Program-made: the position numbers and the translations under genes
The notes under the pieces: generated by a model
The model's database searches: none
What the model was told of the DNA's origin: nothing
What the model saw: only the letters and a program-made list of their open reading frames with translations
Source: UBA1181 sp963626555
GTDB taxonomy: Bacteria > Bacteroidota > Bacteroidia > Bacteroidales > Paludibacteraceae
Direction: 5' to 3'
Length of the DNA stretch: 64,000 nt
NCBI GenBank assembly: GCA_963626555.1
Contig: CAVFXQ010000005.1
Coordinates: 1 to 64,000, forward strand
Part shown: positions 1 through 10,020 of the stretch, one piece after another
Position numbering within the stretch: the stretch's first letter is position 1
Layout: the number at the start of each line of letters is the position of its first letter

Positions 1-1
1 C

Positions 2-1282
2 CCTGGCGTGGACAAAGCCTTCCCAACACATTTCTTCCATTGGGCAGACTTCAACAATAGTGCCATCAACGACTGGCAGGAGGTGGTGCGCACGCTACTC
101 GCCATCCCTATGGCTCACCAGATGATCGGCGACTATACCATCGCCGACGACAAAGACCAATCACTCAAAGTGCTGCGCAGTTACCAATTCTACGCCGTCA
201 GCAAGTTATGCGACAAAGTTCATCAGACACATTGGGACGAAAAACACGACTGTCGAGGTGGCTACATCTGGCACACCACAGGTTCTGGCAAGACAATGAC
301 CTCTTTCAAGAGTGCGCAACTCATCGCCAACTCGGGCGACGCCGACAAGGTAGTCTTCCTACTCGACCGTGTCGAACTCTCCACCCAATCCTTAGAAGAG
401 TATAAAGGATTCGCCGACGATGAAAAGACCATCCAAGACACATCCGACTCGCAAGTATTGATCAACAAACTTAAAAATGAGTATTCTGACTATAAAATGA
501 TAGTCACCTCCATCCAGAAGATGAGCAGAATCACTCAGCAGAGTGTTTCGGAAGCAGTGATGAACACCCTCCGCAAGAAACGCATCGTCTTCATCCTCGA
601 CGAATGCCACCGCTCCGTCTTCGGCGATATGCTGACGACCATCAAGACAAATTTCCCCAATGCACTGTTCTTCGGCTTCACAGGTACCCCCATCTTCACT
701 GAAAATTCGAAAAAGGGCGATGTGACCACAGAAGACCTCTTCGGCGAGTGCCTCCACAAATACACTATCGCCAACGCCATTCCAGACGACAACGTGCTGG
801 GCTTCGACCCCTACATGGTCTGCACTTTCAAGGAAGAAGAACTCCGCGAACACGTCGCTTTCCACAAAATAGACAAATATGTGAAGAAAGAGGAACTCGA
901 TTCCGTGCCAACCGAACGCGAAGAGTACCTTCAGCTGATAAAAGAAGACGAAAAGGCAGCCGAGATATACGACCGCTTTATGAAAGAGTTGGAAATGGCA
1001 GACACCTACAAGAAAGATGGTGAAACAATGCACGGAGTGGAGCATTTCTACGAAGATAAGTTCTACGAGAGCGACAAGCACCACATAGCGGTTGCGGAAG
1101 ACGTCGCTCAAAGTAGAAGCCAACTGAGCAAGAACAATAAGTTCCACGCCATACTCGCCACGAAAAACATCCCCGAAGCCATCAAATACTACAAAATCTT
1201 CAAAGAGAAATATCCTGAGATAAACGTGGCAACCATCTTCGACGACAACATCGACAACAGCACCGACAGTTTTGGGAAAGGA
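2..1282 (+). CDS. hsdR: Type I restriction enzyme R subunit (HsdR), middle part, cut by window edge and scaffold gap
   Basis: ATP-dependent DNA translocase/endonuclease subunit of a type I restriction system. The reading frame is open from base 2 and begins mid-protein, so the N-terminal PD-(D/E)xK nuclease domain lies outside the window. Visible helicase motifs are Walker A (WHTTGSGKT), the DECH box (ILDECHRS) and motif III (FGFTGTP). The frame runs into ten Ns at 1283-1292, exactly at a codon boundary. The other half of the protein is at 1293-2780. No hsdM or hsdS lies downstream, so they must be upstream if the system is complete. Family assignment is secure; whether the gene is intact cannot be judged. 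Confidence 0.93.
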
Positions 1283-1292
1283 NNNNNNNNNN
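1283..1292. other. Ten-N scaffold gap inside hsdR
   Basis: A run of ten Ns. The codon phase before the gap ends exactly at 1282 and the phase after it starts exactly at 1293, so the true missing length must be a multiple of three if the gene is intact. Ten is not, so it is a placeholder length. HsdR homologues lose only a few residues at this point. Confidence 0.97.
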
Positions 1293-2780
1293 TATAATCG
1301 AGAAGAATCCATTTTAGAGATGCTGGGCGACTATAACACGAAATATAACATGAATTTCGACTTGAAAGACTATGCCAAATACAAGAAAGACGTGGCGAAA
1401 CGCTTGGCGCACAAAAATCCATACTTTGACATTGAGAAAGAACACGACAAACAGCTTGACCTCCTCATCGTCGTCTCTCAAATGCTCACAGGCTACGACT
1501 CGCAATGGGTCAACACACTCTATGTAGACAAGGTGATGAAATACGCCGACATCATACAAGCCTTCTCGCGCACCAACCGCCTCTTCAAAGGAGGAAAAAA
1601 CGAGAAACCGTTCGGCACCATCAAATACTACACCTATCCCTTCACCATGAAGCAGAACATCGACGATGCCTTCAATCTGTATGTCGACCAAGATGTTAAC
1701 TTCAACTGTGCATGCGTAGATAAACTACAGACGAACTTGGAGAACATCAACAAAAATTTCAAAGAGATAAAGGAGATCTTCGAAAATAACAACATCAAAA
1801 ACTTTGAGAAACTGCCAGAGGGACACGAAGACAGAAACATGTGTGCCAAACTCATCGCAGAAATGACACACCTGCTCGAAGCCGCTAAACTGCAAGGCTT
1901 CACCTGGGATAAACAAAAATATCAGGTTCCCAACGAACCCGATTCTGACATTAAGCCAGCAATCGTCACCGTAGAACTCGCTGAAGAAACCTTCAAAACG
2001 CTACTCCAACGTTACCAAGAAATCTACAAAGGGAACAAAGACCGCAAAAACTCCGACTCCCAAAGCTATGAAGACGAAGAGGACGACTACATCGCCATAG
2101 ACACCTTCGTGAGCGAGATAGGAACAGGTAAAATCAACGCCGACTATATCAACTCCAACTTCAAAAAATACCTCAAGATGCTACACGACGAAGGACCAGA
2201 AAGCGAACTAACGAAAAAAGCGTACGAAGTGTTCTGCAAATCTTACGCATCGCTCTCACAGCAAGACCAACGCACCGTACTCGTCATCTTGCATGATATC
2301 CAAAGTGGCGATTTAGACCCCAATAGTTTGGAAAACATCGGCAGATCCATCTACGACCTCATCTACGAGTATCAAGACCGAGAGTTGCGACAACAAGTTC
2401 AAATTTTCAGCGAGGCGACAGGCATCAACCAAGAGCAACTCACACAGATTATCCAAAGCCACCCAACAGAAGAAAACCTAAATGAATACGACCGCTTCGA
2501 GAAGCTACAAAACACTATCAACCTTGAAAAAGCAGGACTATTCTTGAAAACAGTTACTGGAAAAGATGTGAAACCTAATTTCATTGTAGCAAAAATCAGT
2601 AAAATCCTAAACTTCTTCATTCTCAACGCAGATGAAAGAAAGCAAACCATAGAGAAATGGACTTCTGCCCAACCAATAGAGACGCAACCTATACGCCAGT
2701 ACGACCTCTCAGCAATGGCAGACAATTACACCATGGCAGCGGAGGAAGATAAAAATCGGGAATACGGGGGAAAACAATGA
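1293..2780 (+). CDS. hsdR: Type I restriction enzyme R subunit (HsdR), C-terminal part after the gap
   Basis: Second half of the HsdR gene. It carries the later helicase motifs: motif V (LIVVSQMLTGYDS) and motif VI (IIQAFSRTNRLF), followed by the helical region of about 300 residues that contacts the methyltransferase core. The frame starts directly after the Ns and ends in TGA at 2778-2780. Together with 2-1282 it makes over 900 residues, in keeping with an HsdR lacking only its N-terminal nuclease part. Very few residues can be missing in the gap, because the segment before it (NIDNS) and after it (ILEMLGDYN) are close neighbours in this family. Confidence 0.92.
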   Translation, partial: YNREESILEMLGDYNTKYNMNFDLKDYAKYKKDVAKRLAHKNPYFDIEKEHDKQLDLLIVVSQMLTGYDSQWVNTLYVDKVMKYADIIQAFSRTNRLFKGGKNEKPFGTIKYYTYPFTMKQNIDDAFNLYVDQDVNFNCACVDKLQTNLENINKNFKEIKEIFENNNIKNFEKLPEGHEDRNMCAKLIAEMTHLLEAAKLQGFTWDKQKYQVPNEPDSDIKPAIVTVELAEETFKTLLQRYQEIYKGNKDRKNSDSQSYEDEEDDYIAIDTFVSEIGTGKINADYINSNFKKYLKMLHDEGPESELTKKAYEVFCKSYASLSQQDQRTVLVILHDIQSGDLDPNSLENIGRSIYDLIYEYQDRELRQQVQIFSEATGINQEQLTQIIQSHPTEENLNEYDRFEKLQNTINLEKAGLFLKTVTGKDVKPNFIVAKISKILNFFILNADERKQTIEKWTSAQPIETQPIRQYDLSAMADNYTMAAEEDKNREYGGKQ

Positions 2781-2791
2781 CAAAACGCATT

Positions 2792-2912
2792 TTTGCAGTC
2801 AATTCACCGCAGAATCTCATAAATTCTGCGGTGGATTTATCGTAGTTTCTCAATATTTTTACTGTAAGTTTACAGCAAAATCTTCATAATTTGCAGTGTT
2901 TTCACCGCAAAA
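2792..2912 (+). repeat. Pair of direct repeats and a hairpin between hsdR and the truncated ATPase
   Basis: TTTGCAGTnnnTTCACCGCAnAA occurs at 2792-2814 and again at 2890-2912, 98 bp apart with identical spacing between its two halves. The first copy overlaps a perfect 11-bp inverted repeat, CACCGCAGAAT at 2805-2815 and ATTCTGCGGTG at 2823-2833. A second small inverted repeat (CTGTAA/TTACAG) is at 2862-2875. The hairpin lacks a T tract, so it is not a clear terminator. The ATPase remnant opens just beyond the second copy, which suggests a deletion or insertion scar. Confidence 0.6.
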
Positions 2913-2924
2913 ACATTAAAAAAG

Positions 2925-3830
2925 CACCTCCTCATCGACGAGATTCACAAATACGAGAACTGGGCGCAGGAGTTGAAGATGGCCTACGACAATCTGCCAG
3001 ACCTCCACATCATCTTCACAGGCTCTTCCATCTTAGACATATATGAAGGTGTGGCAGACCTAAGCCGAAGAGTACTGCTCTTCAACATGCAAGGGCTATC
3101 CTTCCGCGAGTATCTCAACATGGAGCATGGGGCGAACGTACCAGTCTATACATTGCAACAAATTCTCAACCACGATGTGAGGTTGCCCGACAGCATTGAA
3201 CACCCCCTCATGCCATTCGCCGAATACCTCCGCCACGGCTACTACCCCTTCTTCCACGACCCAGGCTACGAGTTGCGCCTCAACCAAATCGTCAGCATGA
3301 CCTTGGAGACGGACATTCCTCAATACGCCAACTACACCGTCGCCGTATCGCGCAAACTGAAAGATTTGATGCAGGTGATTGCCGACAGCGTGCCGTTCAA
3401 GCCCAACCTCTCCACCCTAGCGACCGTCATCAAGGCAGACCGCAACAAACTACCCGACTATCTTGAACTGATGGACCGCGCAGGACTCATCGCACAACTC
3501 CGCGAACACACACAAGGAATACGCCGTTTGGGCAAAGTAGAGAAAATCTATTTAGACAATACGAACCTCGCCAACGCTCTCGCCTCTACAAATCCTGATA
3601 TTGGCAACCTACGCGAAACTTTCTTCCTCAACCAAACCCGCGTAAACCACACGGTGAGCAGCTCGCCCATCTCTGATTTCTTAATCGAAGGCAAAACATT
3701 TGAGATTGGAGGAAGAAAGAAAAGACAAAAACAAATAGAAAGTGCTGACAAAGGCTACGTCGTAAAAGACGATATTGAGACAGGATTCGGCAATGTCGTT
3801 CCTCTTTGGATGTTCGGACTACAATATTAA
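2925..3830 (+). pseudogene. 5'-truncated AAA-family ATPase (ATPase/DUF4143 type)
   Basis: Recognisable homology starts at about 2925 with HLLIDEIHKYENWAQELK (Walker B region) and continues through a sensor-like segment (IIFTGSSIL) to the usual family C-terminus (VPLWMFGLQY). The N-terminal third with the Walker A loop is missing. The frame is open back only to a stop at 2865-2867 and contains no ATG upstream of the homology; the first possible start is a TTG at 2973, after Walker B. I therefore call it a broken gene. Intact members are about 380-400 residues and of unclear role, often in variable regions. It follows a repeat pair next to a partial restriction locus. Confidence 0.75.
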
Positions 3831-3859
3831 CCCCCTTTTCATCGTTCTATTTTAGACGG

Positions 3860-3890
3860 TTTGCTATAACAAAGAAAGATTATAAATTTG
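3860..3890 (+). promoter_or_regulatory. Bacteroidota-type promoter for the 3921 gene cluster
   Basis: TTTG at 3860-3863 and TAAATTTG at 3883-3890 are separated by 19 nt, matching the Bacteroidota primary-sigma consensus (TTTG, N19-21, TAnnTTTG). The predicted transcript starts about 25 nt before the ATG at 3921. Confidence 0.65.
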
Positions 3891-3920
3891 TGATTCACTA
3901 TAAGAATTTTGTTTGGCTAT

Positions 3921-5423
3921 ATGGAATGCTCGGTGATTAAAAAATTAACAAAGCGATTTTTATCAAACTTCTTTGTTCTCTTCTGCGCTTTTTTGTGTAT
4001 ATCAACACTTGACTCTTGCAAAGATGAGTTCACATCCGACGCTTCCTACCGTCTCTCCTATTCTGTCGACACCCTCCGTTTTGACACCATCTTCTCGGAG
4101 GTGCTAACACCTACGCAAACCATCAAAATCTATAATCGCTCGGGAAAAGACATCCAAATAGAATCGTGCCAACTTCGCAATGAATATAACTGTTTTCAAA
4201 TCAACCTCAACGGACGAAGCGGCACTAACTTCAGTCGCATCAATATTGAAGATGGCGACAGCCTATTCCTCTTCGTACAGTCTTACATTCCAGAAGGGGG
4301 GAAAGAGACACCTCTCTATGTAGACGGCATCATAACTTTCTCCTACAACGGCAACAACGACCAAATCGTATTGGCTGCCTTCGGTCAAGATGTGCATAAA
4401 ATACGAAACAAATCCATCTCGGCAGATACCGTTTGGACGAACGATAAGCCCTACCTCATCTACGGCACACTCTCAGTTGACTCTACCGCCACCTTGACCA
4501 TTCAAGAGGGCACTCGTCTCTATTTCCACAACGATGCAACCCTACTCGTCGACGGAACGCTCGTCTGTAATGGAACGCTATCCAATCCTATTACCTTTAG
4601 AGGAGACAGAACCGATAACATCACCCAAAGTACCTCCTACGACCAACTAAGCAACCAATGGGGCGGAATTGAACTGACAAGCAGCAGCACTGGCAATATC
4701 ATCAACCATACCCTAATCAAAAATGGAAAATTCGGCATTTTAGTAGACTCTGCTGATGTTGATGCCCAAACAATCCGTCTCGTCATCGCTAATTCACAAA
4801 TCCATAACGTGAACCAAAGCGGACTCAAGACGCATTGCGCCACCGTCTATGCCTACAACTCTCTTTTCACATGCGCAGGAAACGGTTGCATCGTCCTCCA
4901 AGGAGGAAAATACATTTTCAACCACTGCACCATCGCCAACTACACACGCGGTGCTGGACTTTACGCCTACGGTGTCGTCCTAGCCAACTCCCAACTCTAT
5001 GACGACAAGACAGAAAACTTGCAATCGTCGTTCAACAACTGCATCATCTATGGTTCAAGTGCCAACGAAATCTATTTCAAACACGAGAAGTTAGACGAAA
5101 CCTTCAAAATAGCCTTCCGCCACTGTCTGCTCAAATGCAAAACAATCCCTGAAGAACTGGCCAACGACTTCTGTTTCACATCGCCTATATGGAACGAATG
5201 GCCCGACTTCACCAAAGTCAACGTGAGCGAACGACTCTACGATTTCCATATTGACTCTCTCTCTCCCTGCAAATATAAAGGATTGCCTGCCGTATTGACA
5301 CAATATCCTGAATGTCAGTTGGACAAAGACGAGAAAACGAGAGTTTCCGACTCTCTACCCGATATCGGAGCCTACCAATGGCAATCCAGCGTAACCGCAA
5401 CTAATCCAACAGAAGGTAATTAA
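3921..5423 (+). CDS. Right-handed beta-helix repeat lipoprotein
   Basis: A 500-residue secreted protein. The N-terminus is basic then hydrophobic and ends in a lipobox-like LDSC, so it is probably lipid-anchored. I chose the ATG at 3921 over an upstream in-frame TTG at 3909, because a good promoter lies just upstream. The middle (about residues 170-430) shows parallel beta-helix rungs with recurrent short strands and polar turns, such as LTIQEGTRLYFH, LLVDGTLVCNGT and INHTLIKNGKFGILV. Such folds bind or cleave polysaccharides, but I see no catalytic signature, so function stays open. It heads a run of plus-strand genes. Confidence 0.78.
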   Translation: MECSVIKKLTKRFLSNFFVLFCAFLCISTLDSCKDEFTSDASYRLSYSVDTLRFDTIFSEVLTPTQTIKIYNRSGKDIQIESCQLRNEYNCFQINLNGRSGTNFSRINIEDGDSLFLFVQSYIPEGGKETPLYVDGIITFSYNGNNDQIVLAAFGQDVHKIRNKSISADTVWTNDKPYLIYGTLSVDSTATLTIQEGTRLYFHNDATLLVDGTLVCNGTLSNPITFRGDRTDNITQSTSYDQLSNQWGGIELTSSSTGNIINHTLIKNGKFGILVDSADVDAQTIRLVIANSQIHNVNQSGLKTHCATVYAYNSLFTCAGNGCIVLQGGKYIFNHCTIANYTRGAGLYAYGVVLANSQLYDDKTENLQSSFNNCIIYGSSANEIYFKHEKLDETFKIAFRHCLLKCKTIPEELANDFCFTSPIWNEWPDFTKVNVSERLYDFHIDSLSPCKYKGLPAVLTQYPECQLDKDEKTRVSDSLPDIGAYQWQSSVTATNPTEGN

Positions 5424-5448
5424 CAAAATTCTATAAAACATCAAATCA

Positions 5449-6477
5449 ATGAATAAATTCTACTTGTTTTGCATAGGTTTCTTATTACTAAATTCGTTAG
5501 CGGTAGAGGGTAAGACAGTCCGCATCGTGAGCTACAACTTGGAAAACCTCTTCGACTGCGAAAATGACCCCGACACCGACGATGATTCGTTCACTCCCGA
5601 GGGCGACCACCACTGGACATACGGAAAATATTGGGCGAAGGTAAACAATCTATCAAGAGCCATCACCGCAGCGGGTGAATGGGAGACTCCCATCCTCATC
5701 GGTTTATGTGAAGTGGAAAACGCAAAAGTAGTCGACGACCTACTACACAAGACACAACTGAAAAACGCCAAATATCAGTTCATACACAAAGACTCTCCCG
5801 ATCGTCGTGGCGTTGACGTGGCTCTCGCCTATCTCCCTTCTGAATTTCGTCTGCTCAAAACAGACTTCATTCCTGTGAACATCATTAATGGGAAACCCAC
5901 ACGAGACATTCTGCATGCTACTGGCGAACTCTCCAACGGCGACACCCTCCACGTCTTTGTCAACCATTGGCCCTCACGCTACGGTGGCGAAATGGAGTCT
6001 CGTCCTAACCGTATGCTGGCAGCAGAAACCTTGCGCGACCAGACGGACAGCCTATTCTCTATTGGGAATACTAAAATCATCATTATGGGAGATTTCAACG
6101 ACTACCCCGATGATGAGAGTTTAATCTACGGATTATGTGCGGTTTCCCCTTCAAAAATTCCTATATTTGAAGGGTCTTTTGACCAACTCTACAATCTGGC
6201 TTATCCAATTCATGAGGAGGGAAAAAAAGGCAGTCATAAATTCGGCGGTGAATGGGGTATGTTAGATCAGATAATCGTTTCAGCAACCCTCTTGGAGGAA
6301 GAAGAATCCACTTTCACAAGTCCACAAGGGTTGACTATCTGCGAAGCTCCGTTTCTATTCAAAGAGAGTGCCACTGGACCATCTCCAAAGCGTTCCTTCT
6401 TAGGAAATTTCTTTGCATACGGCTATAGCGACCACCTTCCCATCTACGTCGACATTTACCTAACAGAAAAAAAATAA
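5449..6477 (+). CDS. Secreted endonuclease/exonuclease/phosphatase-family protein
   Basis: A 342-residue protein of the DNase I-like metal-dependent phosphoesterase fold. A signal peptide (about residues 1-21) precedes the domain. Family motifs are present in order: SYNLENLFD (Asn), GLCEVEN (metal-binding Glu, near residue 90), NHWPSR (His), GDFND (catalytic Asp/Asn, near 214) and YSDHLP near the C-terminus. The export signal points to a periplasmic or surface nuclease or phosphatase rather than DNA repair; the substrate is unknown. It lies 25 bp after the beta-helix lipoprotein and 14 bp before the histidine kinase, so co-transcription is likely. Confidence 0.85.
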   Translation: MNKFYLFCIGFLLLNSLAVEGKTVRIVSYNLENLFDCENDPDTDDDSFTPEGDHHWTYGKYWAKVNNLSRAITAAGEWETPILIGLCEVENAKVVDDLLHKTQLKNAKYQFIHKDSPDRRGVDVALAYLPSEFRLLKTDFIPVNIINGKPTRDILHATGELSNGDTLHVFVNHWPSRYGGEMESRPNRMLAAETLRDQTDSLFSIGNTKIIIMGDFNDYPDDESLIYGLCAVSPSKIPIFEGSFDQLYNLAYPIHEEGKKGSHKFGGEWGMLDQIIVSATLLEEEESTFTSPQGLTICEAPFLFKESATGPSPKRSFLGNFFAYGYSDHLPIYVDIYLTEKK

Positions 6478-6491
6478 ACTATCTCCATTAC

Positions 6492-7628
6492 ATGTCCAAG
6501 AAATTCAACTATACACCACTTCTGCATATCATTATCTGGTTGCTTTATATCCTCTCTCCTTTAATTTTCTTCCACAGAAATGGAGATGCCGATATCATAC
6601 ACTACTCACGCCATTTCGTTATGGCTCTTTCTCTCATGCTCGTCTTCTACCTCAACTATTTCTGTTTCGTCAAACGATTCTTGCTAAAGAGTCTTCTGAG
6701 AGAATTTTTCGGAATCAACGCCATTGTAATCCTCTTATGTTGCGCCATGAATTTCGCATTTCATAATTGCACGGAACCCAAATTAGAGAAGGCGCGCGTA
6801 GAAAGAATGATTCGCACTCAAAAAGAGATTGAAGACCGAATGAAAGAGGGGTACACCCATCAAGAAGCAGTGCAAATGCGAATAAAAAGATTCAGAGGGA
6901 AAAAAATCGTGATGTGGGACTCGCTTCTGCGAATCTTAGCCTGTATATGTGTGATCGGTACGGCTGTGGCTCTAAAATCAATCCAAAATCTTTATGTGGC
7001 AGAAGAAAAACGCAAAGAAGAAAAAAGAGCCAAAACAGAAGCAGAACTCAAAAATCTGAAAAGCCAACTCAACCCCCATTTCCTTTTTAATACACTCAAC
7101 AACATCTATGCCTTGATTGCGATCAGTCAGGAGAAATCGCAAGCCGCCGTTATAGACCTTAGCAAGATGCTGAGATATATTCTTTACGAAGCAGATGCAG
7201 AAGAGGTTGAAATTTCAAAAGAAATCAATTTCATAGAGAATTACATAAAACTAATGCGACTTCGTTTGAGTGATAAAGTCGAAGTAATAACACATTTTGA
7301 TATAACACAAAACGAATCATTGCGTATTGCTCCGCTACTTTTTATTACATTTGTAGAAAATGCATTCAAGCATGGTATTTCAGTGAATGAACACTCTTTT
7401 GTGCATTTTTCCATCGTTGAGACAAGCCCACATACGATTGAGTGTATTTTGGAAAACAGTTGTTTCCCGAAAGATGGAAAGACAGACAAAAGCGGTTCTG
7501 GCATCGGATTGGAGAACCTAAAAAGGCGATTAGAACTCATTTATCCCAAAAGGTTTCAATTTTCTTGCGGCACTGAAAATCATGTCTATAAGTCAAGACT
7601 GACCATTGATTGCAGTCCGAAATGCTAA
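6492..7628 (+). CDS. LytS-type sensor histidine kinase
   Basis: A 378-residue membrane histidine kinase. Four hydrophobic segments (about 10-28, 42-60, 72-90, 145-163) are followed by a charged coiled linker (170-190) and a His_kinase domain with phospho-acceptor His196 in LNPHFLFN. An N-box (FVENAFKHG) and G-box (GSGIGLENL) give the ATPase part. No separate extracellular sensor domain is seen; a charged stretch of about 55 residues separates TM3 and TM4. The LytTR response regulator follows 37 bp downstream, so the two form a pair. Signal and targets are not evident. Confidence 0.92.
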   Translation: MSKKFNYTPLLHIIIWLLYILSPLIFFHRNGDADIIHYSRHFVMALSLMLVFYLNYFCFVKRFLLKSLLREFFGINAIVILLCCAMNFAFHNCTEPKLEKARVERMIRTQKEIEDRMKEGYTHQEAVQMRIKRFRGKKIVMWDSLLRILACICVIGTAVALKSIQNLYVAEEKRKEEKRAKTEAELKNLKSQLNPHFLFNTLNNIYALIAISQEKSQAAVIDLSKMLRYILYEADAEEVEISKEINFIENYIKLMRLRLSDKVEVITHFDITQNESLRIAPLLFITFVENAFKHGISVNEHSFVHFSIVETSPHTIECILENSCFPKDGKTDKSGSGIGLENLKRRLELIYPKRFQFSCGTENHVYKSRLTIDCSPKC

Positions 7629-7665
7629 GTAAGAACTATTTTTAACACGAAAATAATTTATTGCG

Positions 7666-8433
7666 ATGAACGAAAATAAGATAACAGTTGCCGTGGTCGA
7701 TGATGAGCCATTGGCCTTAGGACTTTTGGAGAGTTATGTCAACCGCACTCCATTCTTGGAGTTGGTGGGCAAGTATGACAGTGCTTTGGAGGCTATGCAA
7801 GTGATTCCAACGAAGATGCCTCAGCTGATCTTCGTAGACATCCAGATGCCGAACCTCAACGGTTTAGAATTTTCTAAATTAGTGATGAACAGGACAAAAG
7901 TGATCTTCACTACCGCTTTCCAACAATACGCTGTCGACGGATACAAGGTCAACGCCTTAGACTACCTCTTGAAGCCTATTTCTTACGCCGACTTCGTTAT
8001 GGCTGCCCAAAAAGCCTATGACTGGTATAACAATCCAGATAACACGGCTATTTCAGGAGGACAAAAAGCTAACGAAACAACAAAAGATAGCATCTTCATC
8101 AAATCAGACTACAAATTGCTTCAAATTGAAATGGAAAAGATCATTTACATTGAAGGTCTAAAAGATTATGTGAAGATTTTCGTTGAAGACCAATCATATC
8201 CTATCCTTTCGTTGATGAATATGAAGACTTTGGAGGCTATGTTGCCCTCCGATCGTTTCGCTCGCGTCCACCGCTCTTTCATCGTACAGCCTAAAAAAAT
8301 CAAGGTCATTGAACGAAACAGAATCGTCTTCGGAAAAGAGTATATTCCAATTTCAGAAACCTACAAGGAATCGTTCCAAGAGTTCTTAAATCAACACGCT
8401 ATCTTCATAACAATTCAAAGAAATGTCGATTAG
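7666..8433 (+). CDS. LytTR-family response regulator
   Basis: A 255-residue regulator with an N-terminal receiver domain (acidic pair at residues 12-13, phospho-acceptor Asp58 in FVDIQMP, a Lys in the LLKPIS motif) and a C-terminal LytTR DNA-binding domain (about 145-245, including IEGLKDYVKI and FARVHRSFIV). It is the partner of the LytS-like kinase just upstream. Its 3' end overlaps the next gene by 11 bp, so translation of the flavoprotein gene is probably coupled. LytTR regulators usually bind paired direct repeats at a few promoters; I did not find an obvious site here. Confidence 0.93.
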   Translation: MNENKITVAVVDDEPLALGLLESYVNRTPFLELVGKYDSALEAMQVIPTKMPQLIFVDIQMPNLNGLEFSKLVMNRTKVIFTTAFQQYAVDGYKVNALDYLLKPISYADFVMAAQKAYDWYNNPDNTAISGGQKANETTKDSIFIKSDYKLLQIEMEKIIYIEGLKDYVKIFVEDQSYPILSLMNMKTLEAMLPSDRFARVHRSFIVQPKKIKVIERNRIVFGKEYIPISETYKESFQEFLNQHAIFITIQRNVD

Positions 8434-10006
8434 GAACATACAACTTGCCGTCTCTCCTAAACAGGCCGCCGTTGAGGCTGAATTGAAAACGGAGATTAGC
8501 AAAAAAATCAACGTGAAAGTCGCCGCAATAGACTCTTACCAAATTATTAAGAAGTCTATTGATGCTAGAAAACGAGACGATATAAAAGTTAATCTGACTC
8601 TCAACGTATACACTAACGGAACACAACCTGATCCTATCGAGTATCCGTTCCACTATCAAGACGTGAGCAACGCCACTCCCGTCCTCATTGTGGGTGCGGG
8701 TCCAGCTGGTTTGTTCGCAGCCCTCCGTCTGATTGAGTTAGGCTTGAAACCTATCATCATCGAACGTGGCAAAAAAGTGGAAGACCGCAAAAAAGACATC
8801 GCTTTGCTCGACCGCAACCAAGGTCTGAACGTAGAATCAAACTATTGCTTCGGAGAAGGGGGCGCAGGTACTTTCTCCGACGGAAAACTTTTCTCCCGCT
8901 CCAAAAAGAAAGGCGACTATAGCAAGATTCTACTCCGTTTCCACCAACATGGAGCCCAAGACGCCATCCTCTACGAAGCGCATCCACATATCGGAACAGA
9001 CAAACTGCCATCCGTCATCAAGAATATGCGTGCGACAATAGAGCAATACGGAGGAGAAATCCATTTTGAAACAAAACTCAAAAAGCTGCTCATTGAAGAG
9101 AAGCATATAAAAGGGATAGAAACCACAGAAGGGCAGACTTTTAAAGCGAACAATGTTATACTTGCCACAGGACACTCCGCAAGGGACGTCTACCAACTGT
9201 TGGATGAACAAGGCATCACTCTTGAAAGCAAAGGATTCGCCATGGGCGTGCGTGTTGAGCACCCACAAATGCTAATTGACCAAATCCAATATCACAGAAA
9301 AGACGGTCGTGGAGACTATCTGCCAAGTGCAACCTATAATCTTGTCACTCAAGTAGATAGCCGTGGAGTCTACTCCTTCTGTATGTGTCCAGGAGGCTTC
9401 ATCGTGCCTGCCTCAACCAATGAGAAAGAGTGTGTCGTCAACGGAATGTCGCCTTCCAACCGAAATTCTAAATATGCTAACTCTGGCATCGTTGTAGAAA
9501 TCCGCCCTGAAGATTTCACTGAAGGAGAACTATCTCAATACAAGAAATACGGCATCCTCGCAGGACTCAAATTTCAAGAAGACTACGAGCGTCTCTCCTA
9601 CGAGAACGGAGACGGAGACAAAGCCATCGCCCCCGCACAACGACTGAAGGATTTCGTTCATAACACTTTATCTGAAGATTTACCCAAAACATCCTACTTT
9701 CCAGGTGTCAAATCGTCGGCAATCCACAAGTGGATGCCCCCCTTCATCTGCAAACGACTTCAACAAGGATTCAAATATTTTGACACGAAGATGCATGGGT
9801 TTCTGACCAACAACGCCATCATCATCGGTGTAGAATCAAGAACTTCTTCCCCTCTCCGCATTCCAAGGGATCCCGACACGCTCGAACATATCGAAATTAA
9901 GGGACTTTACCCTTGTGGAGAAGGAGCAGGCTACGCAGGTGGTATTACCTCCTCTGCCGTCGACGGCGAACGTTGTGCGGAACTCATCGCAAATAAGCAA
10001 GAATAA
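8423..10006 (+). CDS. FAD-dependent dehydrogenase, COG2509 type
   Basis: A 527-residue flavoprotein. A short N-terminal alpha/beta domain (1-80) precedes a Rossmann dinucleotide fold with GAGPAG at 91-96 and an Arg/Glu pair (IIERGKKVEDRKKDI) typical of this group. Further FAD contacts are likely at FGEGGAGTFSDGKLF and at the C-terminal GEGAGYAGGITSSAVDG. This matches the widely conserved but biochemically poorly defined COG2509 family. The start overlaps the response regulator by 11 bp, and the ligase gene follows 14 bp later. Confidence 0.9.
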   Translation: MSIRNIQLAVSPKQAAVEAELKTEISKKINVKVAAIDSYQIIKKSIDARKRDDIKVNLTLNVYTNGTQPDPIEYPFHYQDVSNATPVLIVGAGPAGLFAALRLIELGLKPIIIERGKKVEDRKKDIALLDRNQGLNVESNYCFGEGGAGTFSDGKLFSRSKKKGDYSKILLRFHQHGAQDAILYEAHPHIGTDKLPSVIKNMRATIEQYGGEIHFETKLKKLLIEEKHIKGIETTEGQTFKANNVILATGHSARDVYQLLDEQGITLESKGFAMGVRVEHPQMLIDQIQYHRKDGRGDYLPSATYNLVTQVDSRGVYSFCMCPGGFIVPASTNEKECVVNGMSPSNRNSKYANSGIVVEIRPEDFTEGELSQYKKYGILAGLKFQEDYERLSYENGDGDKAIAPAQRLKDFVHNTLSEDLPKTSYFPGVKSSAIHKWMPPFICKRLQQGFKYFDTKMHGFLTNNAIIIGVESRTSSPLRIPRDPDTLEHIEIKGLYPCGEGAGYAGGITSSAVDGERCAELIANKQE

Positions 10007-10020
10007 AATCAAGGAAACGA

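Noticed and set aside
392..1312. Long open frame on the minus strand opposite hsdR
   Set aside because: It is antisense to clear helicase motifs, contains no recognisable domain and spans the N gap; it is a compositional shadow.
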